The notes beneath the pieces are model-generated. The model made no database searches, was not told the DNA's origin, and saw only the letters and a list, made by a program, of their open reading frames with translations. Shown piece after piece: positions 27,163 to 37,086 of a DNA stretch of 64,000 bases (position 1 is its first letter; every line of letters begins with the position of its first letter). The position numbers were made by a program, and so were the translations under genes. Origin of the DNA: Astrobacterium formosum (lineage in GTDB: Bacteria; Pseudomonadota; Alphaproteobacteria; Rhizobiales; Xanthobacteraceae); contig JAVDCA010000002.1 in assembly GCA_030848545.1 (NCBI GenBank), positions 341,788-405,787 on the forward strand, in the 5' to 3' direction.

Positions 27163-27978
27163 TCACGTCTCGATCGCCACCGTCACGGGGACGTGGTCGG
27201 AAGGCCGCGTCCATGAGCGCGCCTCGCGGGTCACGGTCATGCGGTTGACGCGGTCGGCGAGTGCCGGCGACACCCACACATGGTCGAGACGGCGGCCGCG
27301 GTTGGAAGCCTCCCAGTCCATCGCCCGGTAGCTCCACCAGGTGAAGAGCTTCTCGGTCTCCGGCACGAACTTGCGCATGGCGTCGAACCAGCCGCCGGCG
27401 TCACGGGCGGCGACCAGTTTTTCGCACTCCACCGGGGTGTGTGACACCACCTTGAGCATCTGTTTGTGGCTCCACACGTCGTGTTCGAGCGGGGCGACGT
27501 TGAGGTCGCCGACCAGGATCGCGCGGGCGCCGTTCGCGGGTCGAAGCTCGGCGGCCTCCCGCATCTCGTCCAGGAAAGCGAGCTTGTGGGCGAATTTCGG
27601 ATTGGTGTCGGGGTCCGGCTCGTCGCCGCCGGCCGGCACATAGAAGTTGTGCAGCTTCGCGGGTTCCGCCAAGCCGGCCGTTTCGCCGAACGTCACCGCC
27701 ACGTGGCGGCAGTCGGACTTGCCGCAGAAGGACTTCGTCTCGACGGCATCGAACGGCAGGCGGGAAATGATGGCGACGCCGTGATAACCCTTCTGGCCGT
27801 TGAGGGCGACGTGCTCATAGCCGAGCTTTTCGAAGGGTTTGAACGGAAACTTGTCGTCCGGGCACTTGGTCTCCTGCAGGCACAGCACGTCGGGACGCTG
27901 GCTCTTCAGGAACTTGGCGACCAAGCTCGCCCGCAGGCGTACCGAATTGATGTTCCAGGTGGAGACGACGAGACGCAT
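27163..27978 (-). CDS. xth: Exodeoxyribonuclease III
   Basis: 271-residue AP endonuclease/3'-5' exonuclease of the EEP family for base-excision repair. Family residues: N-terminal STWNINSVRLR (about 6-16), catalytic Glu in CLQETKC (about 35-41), GDLNVAP (about 154-160) and C-terminal LDHVW and SDHVPV (catalytic Asp/His). The ATG at 27978 is chosen since conservation begins at MRLVVSTWN; frames upstream are unlike it. Near but separate from lolA on the same strand. Confidence 0.95.
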   Translation of the reverse strand: MRLVVSTWNINSVRLRASLVAKFLKSQRPDVLCLQETKCPDDKFPFKPFEKLGYEHVALNGQKGYHGVAIISRLPFDAVETKSFCGKSDCRHVAVTFGETAGLAEPAKLHNFYVPAGGDEPDPDTNPKFAHKLAFLDEMREAAELRPANGARAILVGDLNVAPLEHDVWSHKQMLKVVSHTPVECEKLVAARDAGGWFDAMRKFVPETEKLFTWWSYRAMDWEASNRGRRLDHVWVSPALADRVNRMTVTREARSWTRPSDHVPVTVAIET

Positions 27979-28152
27979 TGAAAACCGCGAATCGGGGCGT
28001 GGCAAGAGGGGCGTGGCAGGAGGGGACGCCGGCGAAGCGCGGGCGGTACCGCTCGGGAGCGGAGACCGTCGATTTATTCGCCTCTGGGGCGAGGAGGTCA
28101 AGGGCGTTGAGACAGGCTGCCGATTGCGGGGTTCGGTGCCACTCAACCGAGC

Positions 28153-28929
28153 CTACTGCAGCATCCGCTCGTAATTGATCTTGAACATGCTGGGATCGGG
28201 CTTTTTGGTCGAGTCCAGGTTGTAGACCGCGACGGTGGTGTCGTAGCCCTGCGGGTCCGTCACGGTCCACTGCTTGAGCTGCAGATCCTTGGCGGCGAAC
28301 ATCATCATCAACCGATGGGTGCCGACGATCATCTGCTTTTCCTCGATCACCACGGTGACGAAGACGTCGTCGGCCGACACCGAGATCACATTGGTCTCCT
28401 TGAGGAGATCGATGCGGCCGGCGAGCAGGAAGCGCAGCGGCGTCTGCGACAGCGGATAGAGGTCCTGGGTGGCCAGATTGCGGTCGCGCACCACTACGGC
28501 GTCACCGTCGGCGATGACGTCGATGGGGGTGGGCGGGTTGTATTCGAAACGCACCTTGCCGGGCTTCTGCATGTAGAAACTGCCCTCGGTGCGCCGGCCG
28601 TCCGGCCCGACCTGGACGAAATCGCCTACCAGGGTCTGGACGCCCGAGAGGTAAGTGCTGACGCGGTCCACCATGGCGCGCTGGTTGGCGTCGAACGCGA
28701 TGGCGTCGCCGGGCTTGACCGTATTGACGACCGGCGAGACGGCCGGCCCGAGCGGCATGGGCAGGGCCGGAACAGGCGCCGCCGGTCGTGGAACCGAGTT
28801 CTGTGCCTGGACCGTCTGCTGGCTCCGCTTGGGCGCCGGCACCGGCAGCGGCACGGTCTGCGCCGGCGCCGCCAGACCGGCACCCATGCACAACATCACC
28901 ACGATCGCCGTCAGACCCGTCGTCCGCAT
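28153..28929 (-). CDS. lolA: Outer-membrane lipoprotein carrier LolA-like protein
   Basis: 258 residues: signal peptide (MRTTGLTAIVVMLCMGAGLA, cleavage after APA), a Pro-rich linker (about 25-72), and the LolA beta-barrel domain from about 85 (FVQVGPDGRRTEGSFYMQKPGK, then VRFEYNPP, VIADGDAVVVRD, and the KQWTVTDPQG end). LolA shuttles lipoproteins from LolCDE across the periplasm to the outer membrane. The linker is longer than in E. coli LolA. It is 117 bp downstream of ftsK in the same direction. Confidence 0.88.
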   Translation of the reverse strand: MRTTGLTAIVVMLCMGAGLAAPAQTVPLPVPAPKRSQQTVQAQNSVPRPAAPVPALPMPLGPAVSPVVNTVKPGDAIAFDANQRAMVDRVSTYLSGVQTLVGDFVQVGPDGRRTEGSFYMQKPGKVRFEYNPPTPIDVIADGDAVVVRDRNLATQDLYPLSQTPLRFLLAGRIDLLKETNVISVSADDVFVTVVIEEKQMIVGTHRLMMMFAAKDLQLKQWTVTDPQGYDTTVAVYNLDSTKKPDPSMFKINYERMLQ

Positions 28930-29045
28930 GCCTCAAGCCTCCGCCGTTCCAACGTTTCGTTCACTGCGCGCCGATCGTGGGAGAGCAGGAAACTGCCCGC
29001 CCCATGTGGCGATTTCGCGACCCTGATGCACTGGCCTATCCCGGA

Positions 29046-31487
29046 TCAAAACGGCTTTTCGGCTTCTTCGCCGACCAGGATTTCGCGTTTTCCCGCGTGA
29101 TTGGGCTGGCCGACGATGCCCTCGTCTTCCATGCGCTCCATCAGCGAGGCCGCCCGGTTGTAGCCGATCTGCAGGCGGCGCTGGATATAGCTCGTCGACG
29201 CCTTGCGGTCGCGCACCACCACCTGGACGGCCTGATTGTAGAGGTCGTTGGCGTCGCCGGACTGGCCCATGCCGGTCGAATCGAACACGGCCCCGTCCTC
29301 GCCCTCCTCCTGGTCGGCCGTGACCTCTTCGAGATACTGCGGCGCCCCTTGGGTCTTGAGGTGGCGGACGACCTTCTCGACCTCGTCGTCGGACACGAAC
29401 GGCCCGTGCACGCGGCTGATGCGGCCGCCGCCGGCCATGTAGAGCATGTCACCCTGGCCCAGGAGCTGCTCGGCGCCCTGTTCGCCCAGGATCGTGCGGC
29501 TGTCGATCTTGGAGGTGACCTGGAACGAGATGCGGGTCGGGAAATTCGCCTTGATGGTGCCGGTGATGACGTCGACCGAGGGACGCTGGGTGGCGAGGAT
29601 GACGTGGATGCCGGCGGCGCGCGCCATCTGGGCGAGGCGCTGGATGGCGCCTTCGATGTCCTTGCCGGCGACCATCATGAGGTCGGCCATCTCGTCGACC
29701 ACGACGACCAGATAGGGCAGGGGTTCGAGCTCGAATTCCTCGGTCTCGTAGATGGCCTCGCCGGATTCCTTGTCGTAGCCGGTGTGCACCGTGCGCGACA
29801 GCGTCTCGCCCTTGGCCTTGGCGTCGGCGAGGCGGGAATTGTAGCCGTCGATGTTGCGCACGCCGAGCTTGGACATCTTCTTGTAGCGGTCCTCCATCTC
29901 GCGCACCGCCCATTTGAGCGCCACCACCGCCTTCTTGGGGTCGGTGACCACGGGCGTGAGGAGATGCGGGATGCCGTCGTAGACGGACAGTTCGAGCATC
30001 TTCGGATCGACCATGATCAGCCGGCACTGGTCGGGCCGGTGCTTGTAGACGAGACTGAGGATCATGGTGTTGATGGCGACCGACTTGCCCGAACCGGTGG
30101 TGCCGGCGATCAAAAGATGCGGCATGCGGGCGAGGTCGACGATGACGGGATCGCCCCCGATGGTCTTGCCGAGGCACAAACCGAGCTTGGCCGTCGTGGC
30201 GGTGTATTCGTGCGCCGCCAGGAGTTCGCGCAGATAGACCTTCTCGCGGGTCAGGTTGGGCAGTTCGATGCCGATGACGTTGCGGCCGGGGACGACGGCG
30301 ACGCGCGCCGACACCGCGCTCATGGAGCGGGCGATGTCGTCGGCGAGCCCGATCACCCGCGACGACTTGATGCCGGGCGCCGGCTCGAGTTCGTAGAGGG
30401 TGACGACCGGGCCCGGATGGGCGTTGATGATGTCGCCGCGGACGCCGAAATCCTCCAGGACGTTTTCGAGCTGGTTGGCGTTCTCTTCCAGGACCTGGTT
30501 GGACGGCGCCGAGCGTTCGGTCGCCTTGGGGGCGCCGAGCAGTGTCAGCGCCGGCAGGTCGTAGCCGCTCAGTTTGCGCGCCGTCGGCCGCGCCGGCTTG
30601 GCCTTGCGGGCCTTGGGACGCGGTGCCTCTTCCTCTTCGATCTCTTCGTCTTGCGTGTCGTCTTCGGGTTCGCTCGCCTGCAGGGATGGCGCATCGGCGG
30701 CGAAGCGCGGCTCGTGGCGCTCGGCGCTCGGCCGCGGTGCGGCGGTTCGGAAAGCGAGCAGGCGCTCGAGCGCGAGCCGCAGCCGCGCCTTCGCGCTCAG
30801 GAAGGCGTGCACCAGGAAGCCAATCGACACGGAGCCGCGTCCGGCCCCCTCCTTGTCGGCGTCGTCCTCGTTTTCTTCCTCCTCCGCCTCCTGGTCGTCG
30901 TCGGGGGCCGAGAACCCGATGCCGCAGGCGACGCCGACGGCCGCGAACGCCGCGACGCCGAGCACGATGGCGATCACCATGCGGGGCAGGCCGGAGAGCG
31001 TGCCGCCGGCCAGGAACGCCGGCCCGCGCAAAAGCGTGTCGCCGATGACGCCGCCCAGTCCGGTCGGCAGCGGCCAGGCGGCGCTGCGGGACAGGCAGGC
31101 CGCGAAGGCGGCGGCGATGAAAGCGCCGACGATCCACACGCCGAGCCGCAGCTTGACGCGGTCGAGGCGACGGTCGGTGAACATCCGCCAGCCCCACACC
31201 GCGACCGGCAGCAGTACCGCCACGCAGGCGACGCCGTAGAGCTGCATCAGCAGATCGGCGGCGGCGGCGCCTCCGGTGCCGAGGAGATTTTTAGGCGCCG
31301 TGCCGGTGGCGTGGCTGAAGCTCGGATCCCCGACCGACCAGGTGGCGAGCGCCAACGCGCCGAGCGCCACAAAACCGATCAGGGCAAGGCCGGCGAACTC
31401 GCGCAGCCGCCGGCGCACCGCCGCGCCGAGATCGTCGGGCAGCAGGTCATCGGCGTCGAAACCGCGATTGAGGCTCGGCATGGCCAC
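29046..31487 (-). CDS. ftsK: DNA translocase FtsK
   Basis: 813 residues. Four to five N-terminal membrane helices (about 30-185) anchor it at the septum; a shorter than usual Pro/Gln-free linker of acidic and Lys-rich segments (about 190-310); then the RecA-like motor (about 320-740) with Walker [14 protein letters not shown] (about 455) and Walker [11 protein letters not shown] (about 590); and the C-terminal winged-helix gamma domain (about 750-813) that reads KOPS. It resolves dimer chromosomes at dif. Start GTG 31487 or ATG 31481, both plausible. Confidence 0.95.
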   Translation of the reverse strand: MAMPSLNRGFDADDLLPDDLGAAVRRRLREFAGLALIGFVALGALALATWSVGDPSFSHATGTAPKNLLGTGGAAAADLLMQLYGVACVAVLLPVAVWGWRMFTDRRLDRVKLRLGVWIVGAFIAAAFAACLSRSAAWPLPTGLGGVIGDTLLRGPAFLAGGTLSGLPRMVIAIVLGVAAFAAVGVACGIGFSAPDDDQEAEEEENEDDADKEGAGRGSVSIGFLVHAFLSAKARLRLALERLLAFRTAAPRPSAERHEPRFAADAPSLQASEPEDDTQDEEIEEEEAPRPKARKAKPARPTARKLSGYDLPALTLLGAPKATERSAPSNQVLEENANQLENVLEDFGVRGDIINAHPGPVVTLYELEPAPGIKSSRVIGLADDIARSMSAVSARVAVVPGRNVIGIELPNLTREKVYLRELLAAHEYTATTAKLGLCLGKTIGGDPVIVDLARMPHLLIAGTTGSGKSVAINTMILSLVYKHRPDQCRLIMVDPKMLELSVYDGIPHLLTPVVTDPKKAVVALKWAVREMEDRYKKMSKLGVRNIDGYNSRLADAKAKGETLSRTVHTGYDKESGEAIYETEEFELEPLPYLVVVVDEMADLMMVAGKDIEGAIQRLAQMARAAGIHVILATQRPSVDVITGTIKANFPTRISFQVTSKIDSRTILGEQGAEQLLGQGDMLYMAGGGRISRVHGPFVSDDEVEKVVRHLKTQGAPQYLEEVTADQEEGEDGAVFDSTGMGQSGDANDLYNQAVQVVVRDRKASTSYIQRRLQIGYNRAASLMERMEDEGIVGQPNHAGKREILVGEEAEKPF

Positions 31488-31515
31488 GCGCGTCTGTTTC
31501 CCTTCAGTTCATTCG

Positions 31516-32727
31516 TTAGCCCAGAATCTCGACGATACGATGCAGCGCCTCGGCGGTGGTTTCCTGGTCGTGCACCATGGCGACGCGGATATAGTCGGCG
31601 CCGGGATTGAAGCCGTCCTGCTGGTCGCGGGCGATGTAGCGCCCCGGCAGGACACGCACGCCGCCGTCGCGCCACAGCTTGACGGCGGCTTCCTCGCTGC
31701 CGCCGACCGCGGCGACATCGAGCCACAGGAAGAAGCCGCCGGGCGGGCGCTGATAGCCGTAGCGGTTGCCGATGATCTGGTCTGCGAGGTCGAACTTGAT
31801 CCCGTAGAGGCGGCGATTTTCTTCGACGTGGTCTTCGTCCCCGTAGGCGGCCGCGCCGACCTCCTGGTTGGGCACCGGCACTTGCGGGGCGGCGACGTTG
31901 CGCAGGTCGAGGAACTTCTGCAGGAAGTGGCGGTCGCCGGCCGCGAAGCCGACGCGCAGACCCGGCAGGTTCGAACGCTTCGACAGCGACTGGAACACGA
32001 CCACGTTGGAGAAGTCGGCCCCTACCGCGGCGAGGATGCCGGGCGGCGGCAGGCGGGTGTAGATCTCCGAATAGCACTCGTCGCAGAAGACCAGAAAACC
32101 GAACCGGCGCGCCAGCGCGACGAGCCGTTCCAGATAGGCGCGGTCGGCGACCGCTCCCTGGGGATTGGCCGGCGAGGCGAGATAGATCGCGATCGTGCGC
32201 CCCAGGAGGGATTCGTCGAGGGAATCGAGATCGGGCAGGAATCCGGTCTTGCGGGTGGTCGGCAGATAGACGGTCTCGCAATCGGCGGCGCCGGCGCCGG
32301 CCGCATAGGCCGCGTAGAACGGGTTGGGGATGAGGATCGCGGGCCGTCCGCGTCGTGCCGTCACGTAGCGGCGCGCCGCGATGGCGGCCAGGAAGAGACC
32401 TTCGCGTGTGCCGTTGAGGACGAGGACTTCGCCATCGGGATCGATCGCGCGGGGCAGCACGTAACGGCGCTCCAGCCACTTTGCGGCGGCGCGGCGGAAC
32501 GTGTCGGTCCCCTTGCCGGCGGGATAACGGCCGAATTCCTTGAGGTTCGCGGCAATGATCGGTCCCACGAACGGCGGCACCGCGTGCTGCGGCTCGCCCA
32601 CCGACAGGTTGATGGGCGACCGCTTCGGCGTCGTGCCGGCCAACAGCTCGGCGGCGCGCACGAAAGGCGAGCGCGTGTCGACGCTGCGGGCTTCAGGTGG
32701 GGACGGTTCGCGTACGGCGCTGCTCAT
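31516..32727 (-). CDS. PLP-dependent class I/II aminotransferase
   Basis: 403 residues. PLP lysine in FQSLSKRSNLPGLRVGF (about 245), substrate-arginine region PGRYIARD, and the NPQG and DECYSE motifs (about 162 and 200). Closest by eye to succinyl-diaminopimelate aminotransferase (DapC)-type proteins of rhizobia, which act in lysine/peptidoglycan biosynthesis, but aspartate/alanine aminotransferase activity is not excluded. Its stop lies 29 bp from the ftsK start, same strand. Confidence 0.87.
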   Translation of the reverse strand: MSSAVREPSPPEARSVDTRSPFVRAAELLAGTTPKRSPINLSVGEPQHAVPPFVGPIIAANLKEFGRYPAGKGTDTFRRAAAKWLERRYVLPRAIDPDGEVLVLNGTREGLFLAAIAARRYVTARRGRPAILIPNPFYAAYAAGAGAADCETVYLPTTRKTGFLPDLDSLDESLLGRTIAIYLASPANPQGAVADRAYLERLVALARRFGFLVFCDECYSEIYTRLPPPGILAAVGADFSNVVVFQSLSKRSNLPGLRVGFAAGDRHFLQKFLDLRNVAAPQVPVPNQEVGAAAYGDEDHVEENRRLYGIKFDLADQIIGNRYGYQRPPGGFFLWLDVAAVGGSEEAAVKLWRDGGVRVLPGRYIARDQQDGFNPGADYIRVAMVHDQETTAEALHRIVEILG

Positions 32728-33077
32728 GATTCTATCGGGCTCGACGGCTCGATGCCGCCGGGTTTACCTCGACGGCACCTTAGGGGCGGCGAGGTTAAGA
32801 CCCGATTAACCATCGTGGGTCAACGGCGGAATCTGCTTTCAGACGCGACGGCCAGACCGGCTGGATCGGCCGAGCCGGTCCGGCCCGGCCGACGGGTCGG
32901 CATTGGCGGCACGGTTCTGCTCGCCTCATTTGCACACCACAAGTGCAACCCATCAGCGCAGAGCGGCCGATCCGTAACAATCCGTATTGGTCGTTCAGAC
33001 CGCTTCACCGAACATGTTTGCGCATTGTTCTAGTTCGAAATCGGAACTTTACGGCACCTCCGTTGCGGATCGGACCC
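32728..33077. promoter_or_regulatory. 350-bp intergenic region upstream of the sigma54 activator gene
   Basis: No gene seen. It holds the divergent promoters of the aminotransferase and the activator gene. The only striking element is a dyad TTGCAC-N7-GTGCAA at 32930-32948, a candidate operator. I could not find a clear -24/-12 promoter. Confidence 0.5.
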
Positions 33078-34493
33078 ATGTCAGCCTTATTCGAGGAAGC
33101 GGTCTCGCGCGACGGCCGGAAGCGGACGCGGCAGATCATGGACAAGCTGCCGAACCCGCTGTTCCTGGCCGATCCAGCCGGCAACGTACTGTTGTCCAAT
33201 CCGGCGGTACCGATCTCCATCGGCCTCTCACTCGACGAGTTTCTCACCGCCAACGTCCAGGAATGCCTGACGAAAGGGTACTACGACATTTCGGTCGCCC
33301 ACGAGGCGACGAGCAAGAAGCAGTACGTATCGCGGATTCTGACGACGCGACTGGGCGGCGTTTACGTCGCCAGCGGCACGCCCATTCTCGATGCCGACGG
33401 CAGGGTCCAGTACACGGTCATTAACGGCATTCCGATCAAGGAATACGAGAAGGCGAACGAGAAGCCCGATTCGGACCTCGACTTGAGGCAGCGCCGCATG
33501 CAACGCCTTTTCGGCGGCATCATCGATGGCGATGCTGTGGTGGCGGAAAGCCGGGCGATGCGCGAAGTCATCATGACGGCGGTGTCGGTTGCCGATTGCG
33601 ACAGCCCGGTGATCATCACCGGCGAAACCGGCTCCGGCAAAGACGTGGTGGCGAAGTTCATCCACACCCGCAGCCGGCGCGCCCACAAGCCGTTCGTGCC
33701 CGTCAACGCTGCGGCCCTGCCGGACACGCTCGCCGAGTCGGAACTGTTCGGATACGAGCACGGCGCCTTCACGGGCGCGCGTCCAGGCGGATATGCGGGC
33801 CTGTTCGCGGCGGCCGAGGGCGGCACCTTGTTTCTCGACGAGGTCGCCGACCTGTCGCCGGCCGTGCAGGCCAAGCTCTTGCGTGTCCTCGACACCGGCG
33901 AGTATCGCCGGCTTGGCAGCACCGTCATGCGCAGGACCGACGTGCGCATCATCGCCGCCACCCACAAGGATCTCGACTCCTTGGTGCGAGACGGCCGGTT
34001 CCGCAACGACTTGTTCTTCCGGCTCAATGTGCTGTCGATTTCGATCCCGCCCCTGCGGGAGCGCCCGGAAGACGTCCTGGCGCTCGCGGAAAAATTCAGG
34101 CGCGACATCTGCGCCAAGATCGAATGCAATATCGAAATCGACCCGGCGGTTCTTGTCACCTACATCCATCGGGACTGGCCGGGCAACGCCCGCGAGCTGC
34201 GCTCTCAGGTCGAGCGCCATATCCTGTGCGCGAAATCGAACCGCGTGCCGCGCGACCCTGCCGGCGGCGACGGTTCGGACGCGGCCGCAGGCGCGCTCGA
34301 TATCCTGCACCTTTTCGAAATCGGCGGACCGCTCAAGGACGTTCTGAGCCGCGTCGAAGAGAATTACGTGAAGTACATGCTGACGGTGTGTGGCGGCCGC
34401 GTCGGGGTCACCGCCACAAAGCTCGGGCTGTACCGCAACGCGCTCTATCGCAAGCTCAAGCTCTATCGCGAGAAGGAAAATCGCGGCCGGTGA
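33078..34493 (+). CDS. PAS-domain sigma54-dependent transcriptional activator (RocR-like)
   Basis: 471 residues: an N-terminal PAS domain (about 20-130: NPLFLADPAGNVLLSNPA), the AAA+ activator domain (about 160-390) with Walker A GETGSGKD, the sigma54-contact loop YEHGAFTGA and Walker B LFLDEVADL, and a C-terminal Fis-type HTH (about 430-465: VGVTATKLGLYRNALYRKL). The PAS domain suggests it senses a small molecule or redox state. Located ahead of the flavoprotein/cytochrome cluster that it probably activates. The start at 33078 is the first one within the PAS alignment. Confidence 0.92.
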   Translation: MSALFEEAVSRDGRKRTRQIMDKLPNPLFLADPAGNVLLSNPAVPISIGLSLDEFLTANVQECLTKGYYDISVAHEATSKKQYVSRILTTRLGGVYVASGTPILDADGRVQYTVINGIPIKEYEKANEKPDSDLDLRQRRMQRLFGGIIDGDAVVAESRAMREVIMTAVSVADCDSPVIITGETGSGKDVVAKFIHTRSRRAHKPFVPVNAAALPDTLAESELFGYEHGAFTGARPGGYAGLFAAAEGGTLFLDEVADLSPAVQAKLLRVLDTGEYRRLGSTVMRRTDVRIIAATHKDLDSLVRDGRFRNDLFFRLNVLSISIPPLRERPEDVLALAEKFRRDICAKIECNIEIDPAVLVTYIHRDWPGNARELRSQVERHILCAKSNRVPRDPAGGDGSDAAAGALDILHLFEIGGPLKDVLSRVEENYVKYMLTVCGGRVGVTATKLGLYRNALYRKLKLYREKENRGR

Positions 34494-34819
34494 CGCCGAC
34501 GCTCGGGCCGGTGGTGGACGGCGGATCTCGCTCGGCCGTTACCCGACCGTTCCCGATCAGGTATGAAAACCGGTCAAGATGGTAGCTAGATGCTTCCTGA
34601 GAGTCTCGGCGGCGAGACTTGAACGTGACACCGCATTGTTAGCCAAGACATTTTCACGATGGCACAAGTCATGCCGGTGTCTTGCCGGTACCCGTCCCGA
34701 GCTGAGGTGAGCTGGACTTCGCACGCTCGGGGCGGAGGTGAGCATGAGCAAGGTTCGGCCACTCGTCCGAAGATAAATCTCTGACGTGAAGCTGGCGAAA
34801 TTCCCATCCGGAGGTGAAC
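34494..34819. other. 326-bp gap between the sigma54 activator and lysR genes
   Basis: No gene or convincing structured element seen. It carries the promoter of the LysR gene; the ribosome site GGAGGTGAAC at 34810-34819 sets the start codon at 34820. Confidence 0.5.
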
Positions 34820-35734
34820 GTGCGAACCCCTCGCGTATCTTTGCGCAAGATCGGTTTCTTCGTGACGACGGCCGAGATGGGAAGCATCAGCGCGGCGTCT
34901 CACGTCTTGAACGTCTCCCCTGCGGCGCTGTCGGAGGCGCTGGCCGACCTCGAAAAGGACATCGAGGTCGACGTGTTCATTCGCCACAAGGCGCGCGGCG
35001 TCACCCTGACGGCGTCCGGCCGAAGGCTGTTGACCGAAGCGCGTCGGCTCCTGCGTCACGCGGAGGAGTTCCAAGCGCTTGCCGGCGGGCCGGGCGATTG
35101 CGTGAGTGGAGAGTTGACGGTCGGTTGCTTTCCCTCGCTGCTGCCGTTCGTCATCCCGAACGTTCTCGTGTCCCTGCGAAGTCGTCACCCCGATCTCAAG
35201 CTGGGCCTGGTCGAGGATTCGCAGGACGATCTCGAGCGAGCCATGCTCGACGGTGAAATCGACATGTCGGTCATGTACGACTTGGGGATCGGGCCGAAAA
35301 TCAAACGCCAGCAGCTCTTCGTCTGCAAACCCTATGTCTTGCTTTCACCCAGGCACCGTTTGGCCGCCATGAACGGCCCCCTTGACCTCGCCTTGCTGGT
35401 CGACGATCCCCTGATCCAGATCGATGTCCAGCCCGGCCTGCCGCCTCACCTTTTTTACTGCCAGGGATTGACGCCGCGCGTCGCCTACCGGACGACCAAT
35501 TACGAACTGGTCCGCGCTCTTGTCGCCCGCGACTTCGGATATGCGATTCTCGCCCATTGTTTCGCCAACAATCAGACCTACGAAGGCTTGCCGCTGGTTC
35601 TGCGTCCCATTGCCAACCAGGTACCCCCGCTTTCCGTCGTTCTCGCCTGGCCGTCCGAACTCCATCTGCAGGGTCGAACCAAGGGGTTCGTCGACTTTTG
35701 TATCGAGCTCTTCAAGGACCGGCCGCAATCGTGA
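34820..35734 (+). CDS. LysR-family transcriptional regulator
   Basis: 304 residues: N-terminal winged helix (about 5-65) with FFVTTAEMGSISAASHVLNV and SPAALSEALADLEKDIEVDV, then a two-lobe effector domain (about 90-300; GELTVGCFPSLLP, ELVRALVARDFGYAIL). It probably binds an organic effector. The GTG at 34820, five bases behind GGAGG, is better than the GTG at 34814. It is transcribed toward the convergent DUF169 gene and is a candidate to control the divergent DUF169/flavoprotein promoters. Confidence 0.9.
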   Translation: MRTPRVSLRKIGFFVTTAEMGSISAASHVLNVSPAALSEALADLEKDIEVDVFIRHKARGVTLTASGRRLLTEARRLLRHAEEFQALAGGPGDCVSGELTVGCFPSLLPFVIPNVLVSLRSRHPDLKLGLVEDSQDDLERAMLDGEIDMSVMYDLGIGPKIKRQQLFVCKPYVLLSPRHRLAAMNGPLDLALLVDDPLIQIDVQPGLPPHLFYCQGLTPRVAYRTTNYELVRALVARDFGYAILAHCFANNQTYEGLPLVLRPIANQVPPLSVVLAWPSELHLQGRTKGFVDFCIELFKDRPQS

Positions 35735-35937
35735 CCGGAGCGCGTGCCGCTGCCGACCGTCCTCTTGGTGGAATTGCCGCCAGATCGCGTCGCCGGCGTC
35801 CCCGGGACGAGGCACGAGCAACAAATCCGAGAGGCGATCGCTCGCACCGCCTCCGCAGCGGGCTGCACGACGGCTGCTCACTGCGGACGGCGCTGTCCGT
35901 CGGTCACCTCTCGGCAAAGCCGGTTGGTCTCGACGGC

Positions 35938-36867
35938 CTACTTCCTGTCTACCTCGGCCTTCACCTCGGCCGCGATATCCTTCATCCGTTTGAGGTGCGC
36001 TTCCTTGCCCCAATGATACTGCGGCAGGTCCCATTCCATCACGGACAGATTGTCGACGACGCTCGGCAGGACATTGAACGGCAGCGACAGCATGATCTGG
36101 CCTTCCGGAAACAACTGCCTTGCTCTCATGCCGTGATGCAGGCCCGTCACCATCATGTTGATTTCGCCCTTGACGTACGGATACGTGTACAGCCAGGCGC
36201 AGCCGAGCACCAAGGTCCCCTTGGCGTTCCACGTGAATCCTGTCCTGTAGCCCGCAGCCCTCAGCACGATCTCCGCCTGGCTGGCCGTGCCCATGAGAAT
36301 CAGCAGATCGGGATCGAAGTTGAGCTTATCGAGGGACGAGTAGGCGATGTAATTGACGGTCCCGTGTTCCAGCCTCGACACGTTGTCGTAGATTCTGCGG
36401 TTTGCGCGCGCGTCTTCGTAAACGCCCAGCTTCGGTCCCACATAGCCGGCCTCGAAAACCGGGTTCGTCGGCGACATCCCCAACAGGATGGCACCTGCCG
36501 CGCATTCGTGGTTGTCGACCGTGGCATAGAACGGCGGAGAAACTTGCGCGACCTTCAACATCTCGCAGAAGGCGACCTTCTCATCGAGTTTCCTGAGCCC
36601 TTCCGGCTTGGTCAGGAGGAATTTCACGCCGACAGGCGGGCGCTCGTAATTGAGTTTCTTGAAGACGGACAGATCCATTGTCTTCTTCGCGGCCTCCTTC
36701 GGGGCGGCCGGAGTGGCGGCCTCCGCCGTTGCGGCCAGTCCCAGCGCGCCGGCGCTGATCGCTCCCGCCGCGGTGTGGCTCAACAGGCCGCGGCGCGAGA
36801 TGCCGTCTCGCTGCGCGGTCGTGTGCACGTCCATGTCGTTCGACATGCCGGCAATGTCTTCGTTCAT
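35938..36867 (-). CDS. Tat-exported DUF169 protein
   Basis: 309 residues. A twin-arginine signal, ISRRGLLSHTAAGAISAGAL (about 24-43), ends at TAEAAT; the mature part is a DUF169 domain (about 70-305). Family features seen: RPPVGVKFL (about 78-86), FCEMLKVAQ (about 101) and HECAAGAILLG (about 120), whose conserved cysteines suggest a metal or Fe-S site. DUF169 has no assigned activity, and most members I know are cytoplasmic. A GGAGG ribosome site precedes the ATG at 36867. It is divergent from the Tat-exported flavoprotein, so both probably work in the periplasm. Confidence 0.85.
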   Translation of the reverse strand: MNEDIAGMSNDMDVHTTAQRDGISRRGLLSHTAAGAISAGALGLAATAEAATPAAPKEAAKKTMDLSVFKKLNYERPPVGVKFLLTKPEGLRKLDEKVAFCEMLKVAQVSPPFYATVDNHECAAGAILLGMSPTNPVFEAGYVGPKLGVYEDARANRRIYDNVSRLEHGTVNYIAYSSLDKLNFDPDLLILMGTASQAEIVLRAAGYRTGFTWNAKGTLVLGCAWLYTYPYVKGEINMMVTGLHHGMRARQLFPEGQIMLSLPFNVLPSVVDNLSVMEWDLPQYHWGKEAHLKRMKDIAAEVKAEVDRK

Positions 36868-37004
36868 TTCAGCCTCCAAAATGCGCAAATATTGCGCGGA
36901 GCATTTTCATAATTATCCCGAAAATCAGGATATCAAGCGGTCAAGTACGTATCCCGTATACTGATGAGAGTTTTGCGCCTCTTTGTCGCAAGTATATACG
37001 ATGA

Positions 37005-37022
37005 GGTATTCGGAAATACCGA
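37005..37022. promoter_or_regulatory. Dyad 1: GGTATTCGGAAATACC(GA)
   Basis: Perfect 6+4+6 inverted repeat GGTATT-CGGA-AATACC; shares TTCGGAAAT-x-CCGA with the dyad 64 bp downstream. Candidate regulator-binding site. Confidence 0.55.
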
Positions 37023-37072
37023 CGAAGGGATGCGGCAAACACGATCTTATTTTGCCCGCGCCACGCGGCAAG

Positions 37073-37086
37073 TTCGGAAATTCCGA
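37073..37086. promoter_or_regulatory. Dyad 2: TTCGGAAATTCCGA
   Basis: TCGGAA-A-TTCCGA, perfect dyad; same core as dyad 1 at a 64-bp offset, about six turns of DNA. Confidence 0.55.

Noticed and set aside
28788..31610. Long plus-strand frame (940 codons) opposite ftsK and lolA
   Set aside because: It is antisense to ftsK and lolA, which have clear motifs, and its translation is low-complexity Arg/Ala/Asp/Gly-rich sequence typical of GC-rich shadow frames.
32881..33077. Possible sigma54 -24/-12 promoter (GGCACGGTTCTGC) upstream of the activator gene
   Set aside because: Spacing between GG and GC is nine bases rather than ten, and the match is weak.
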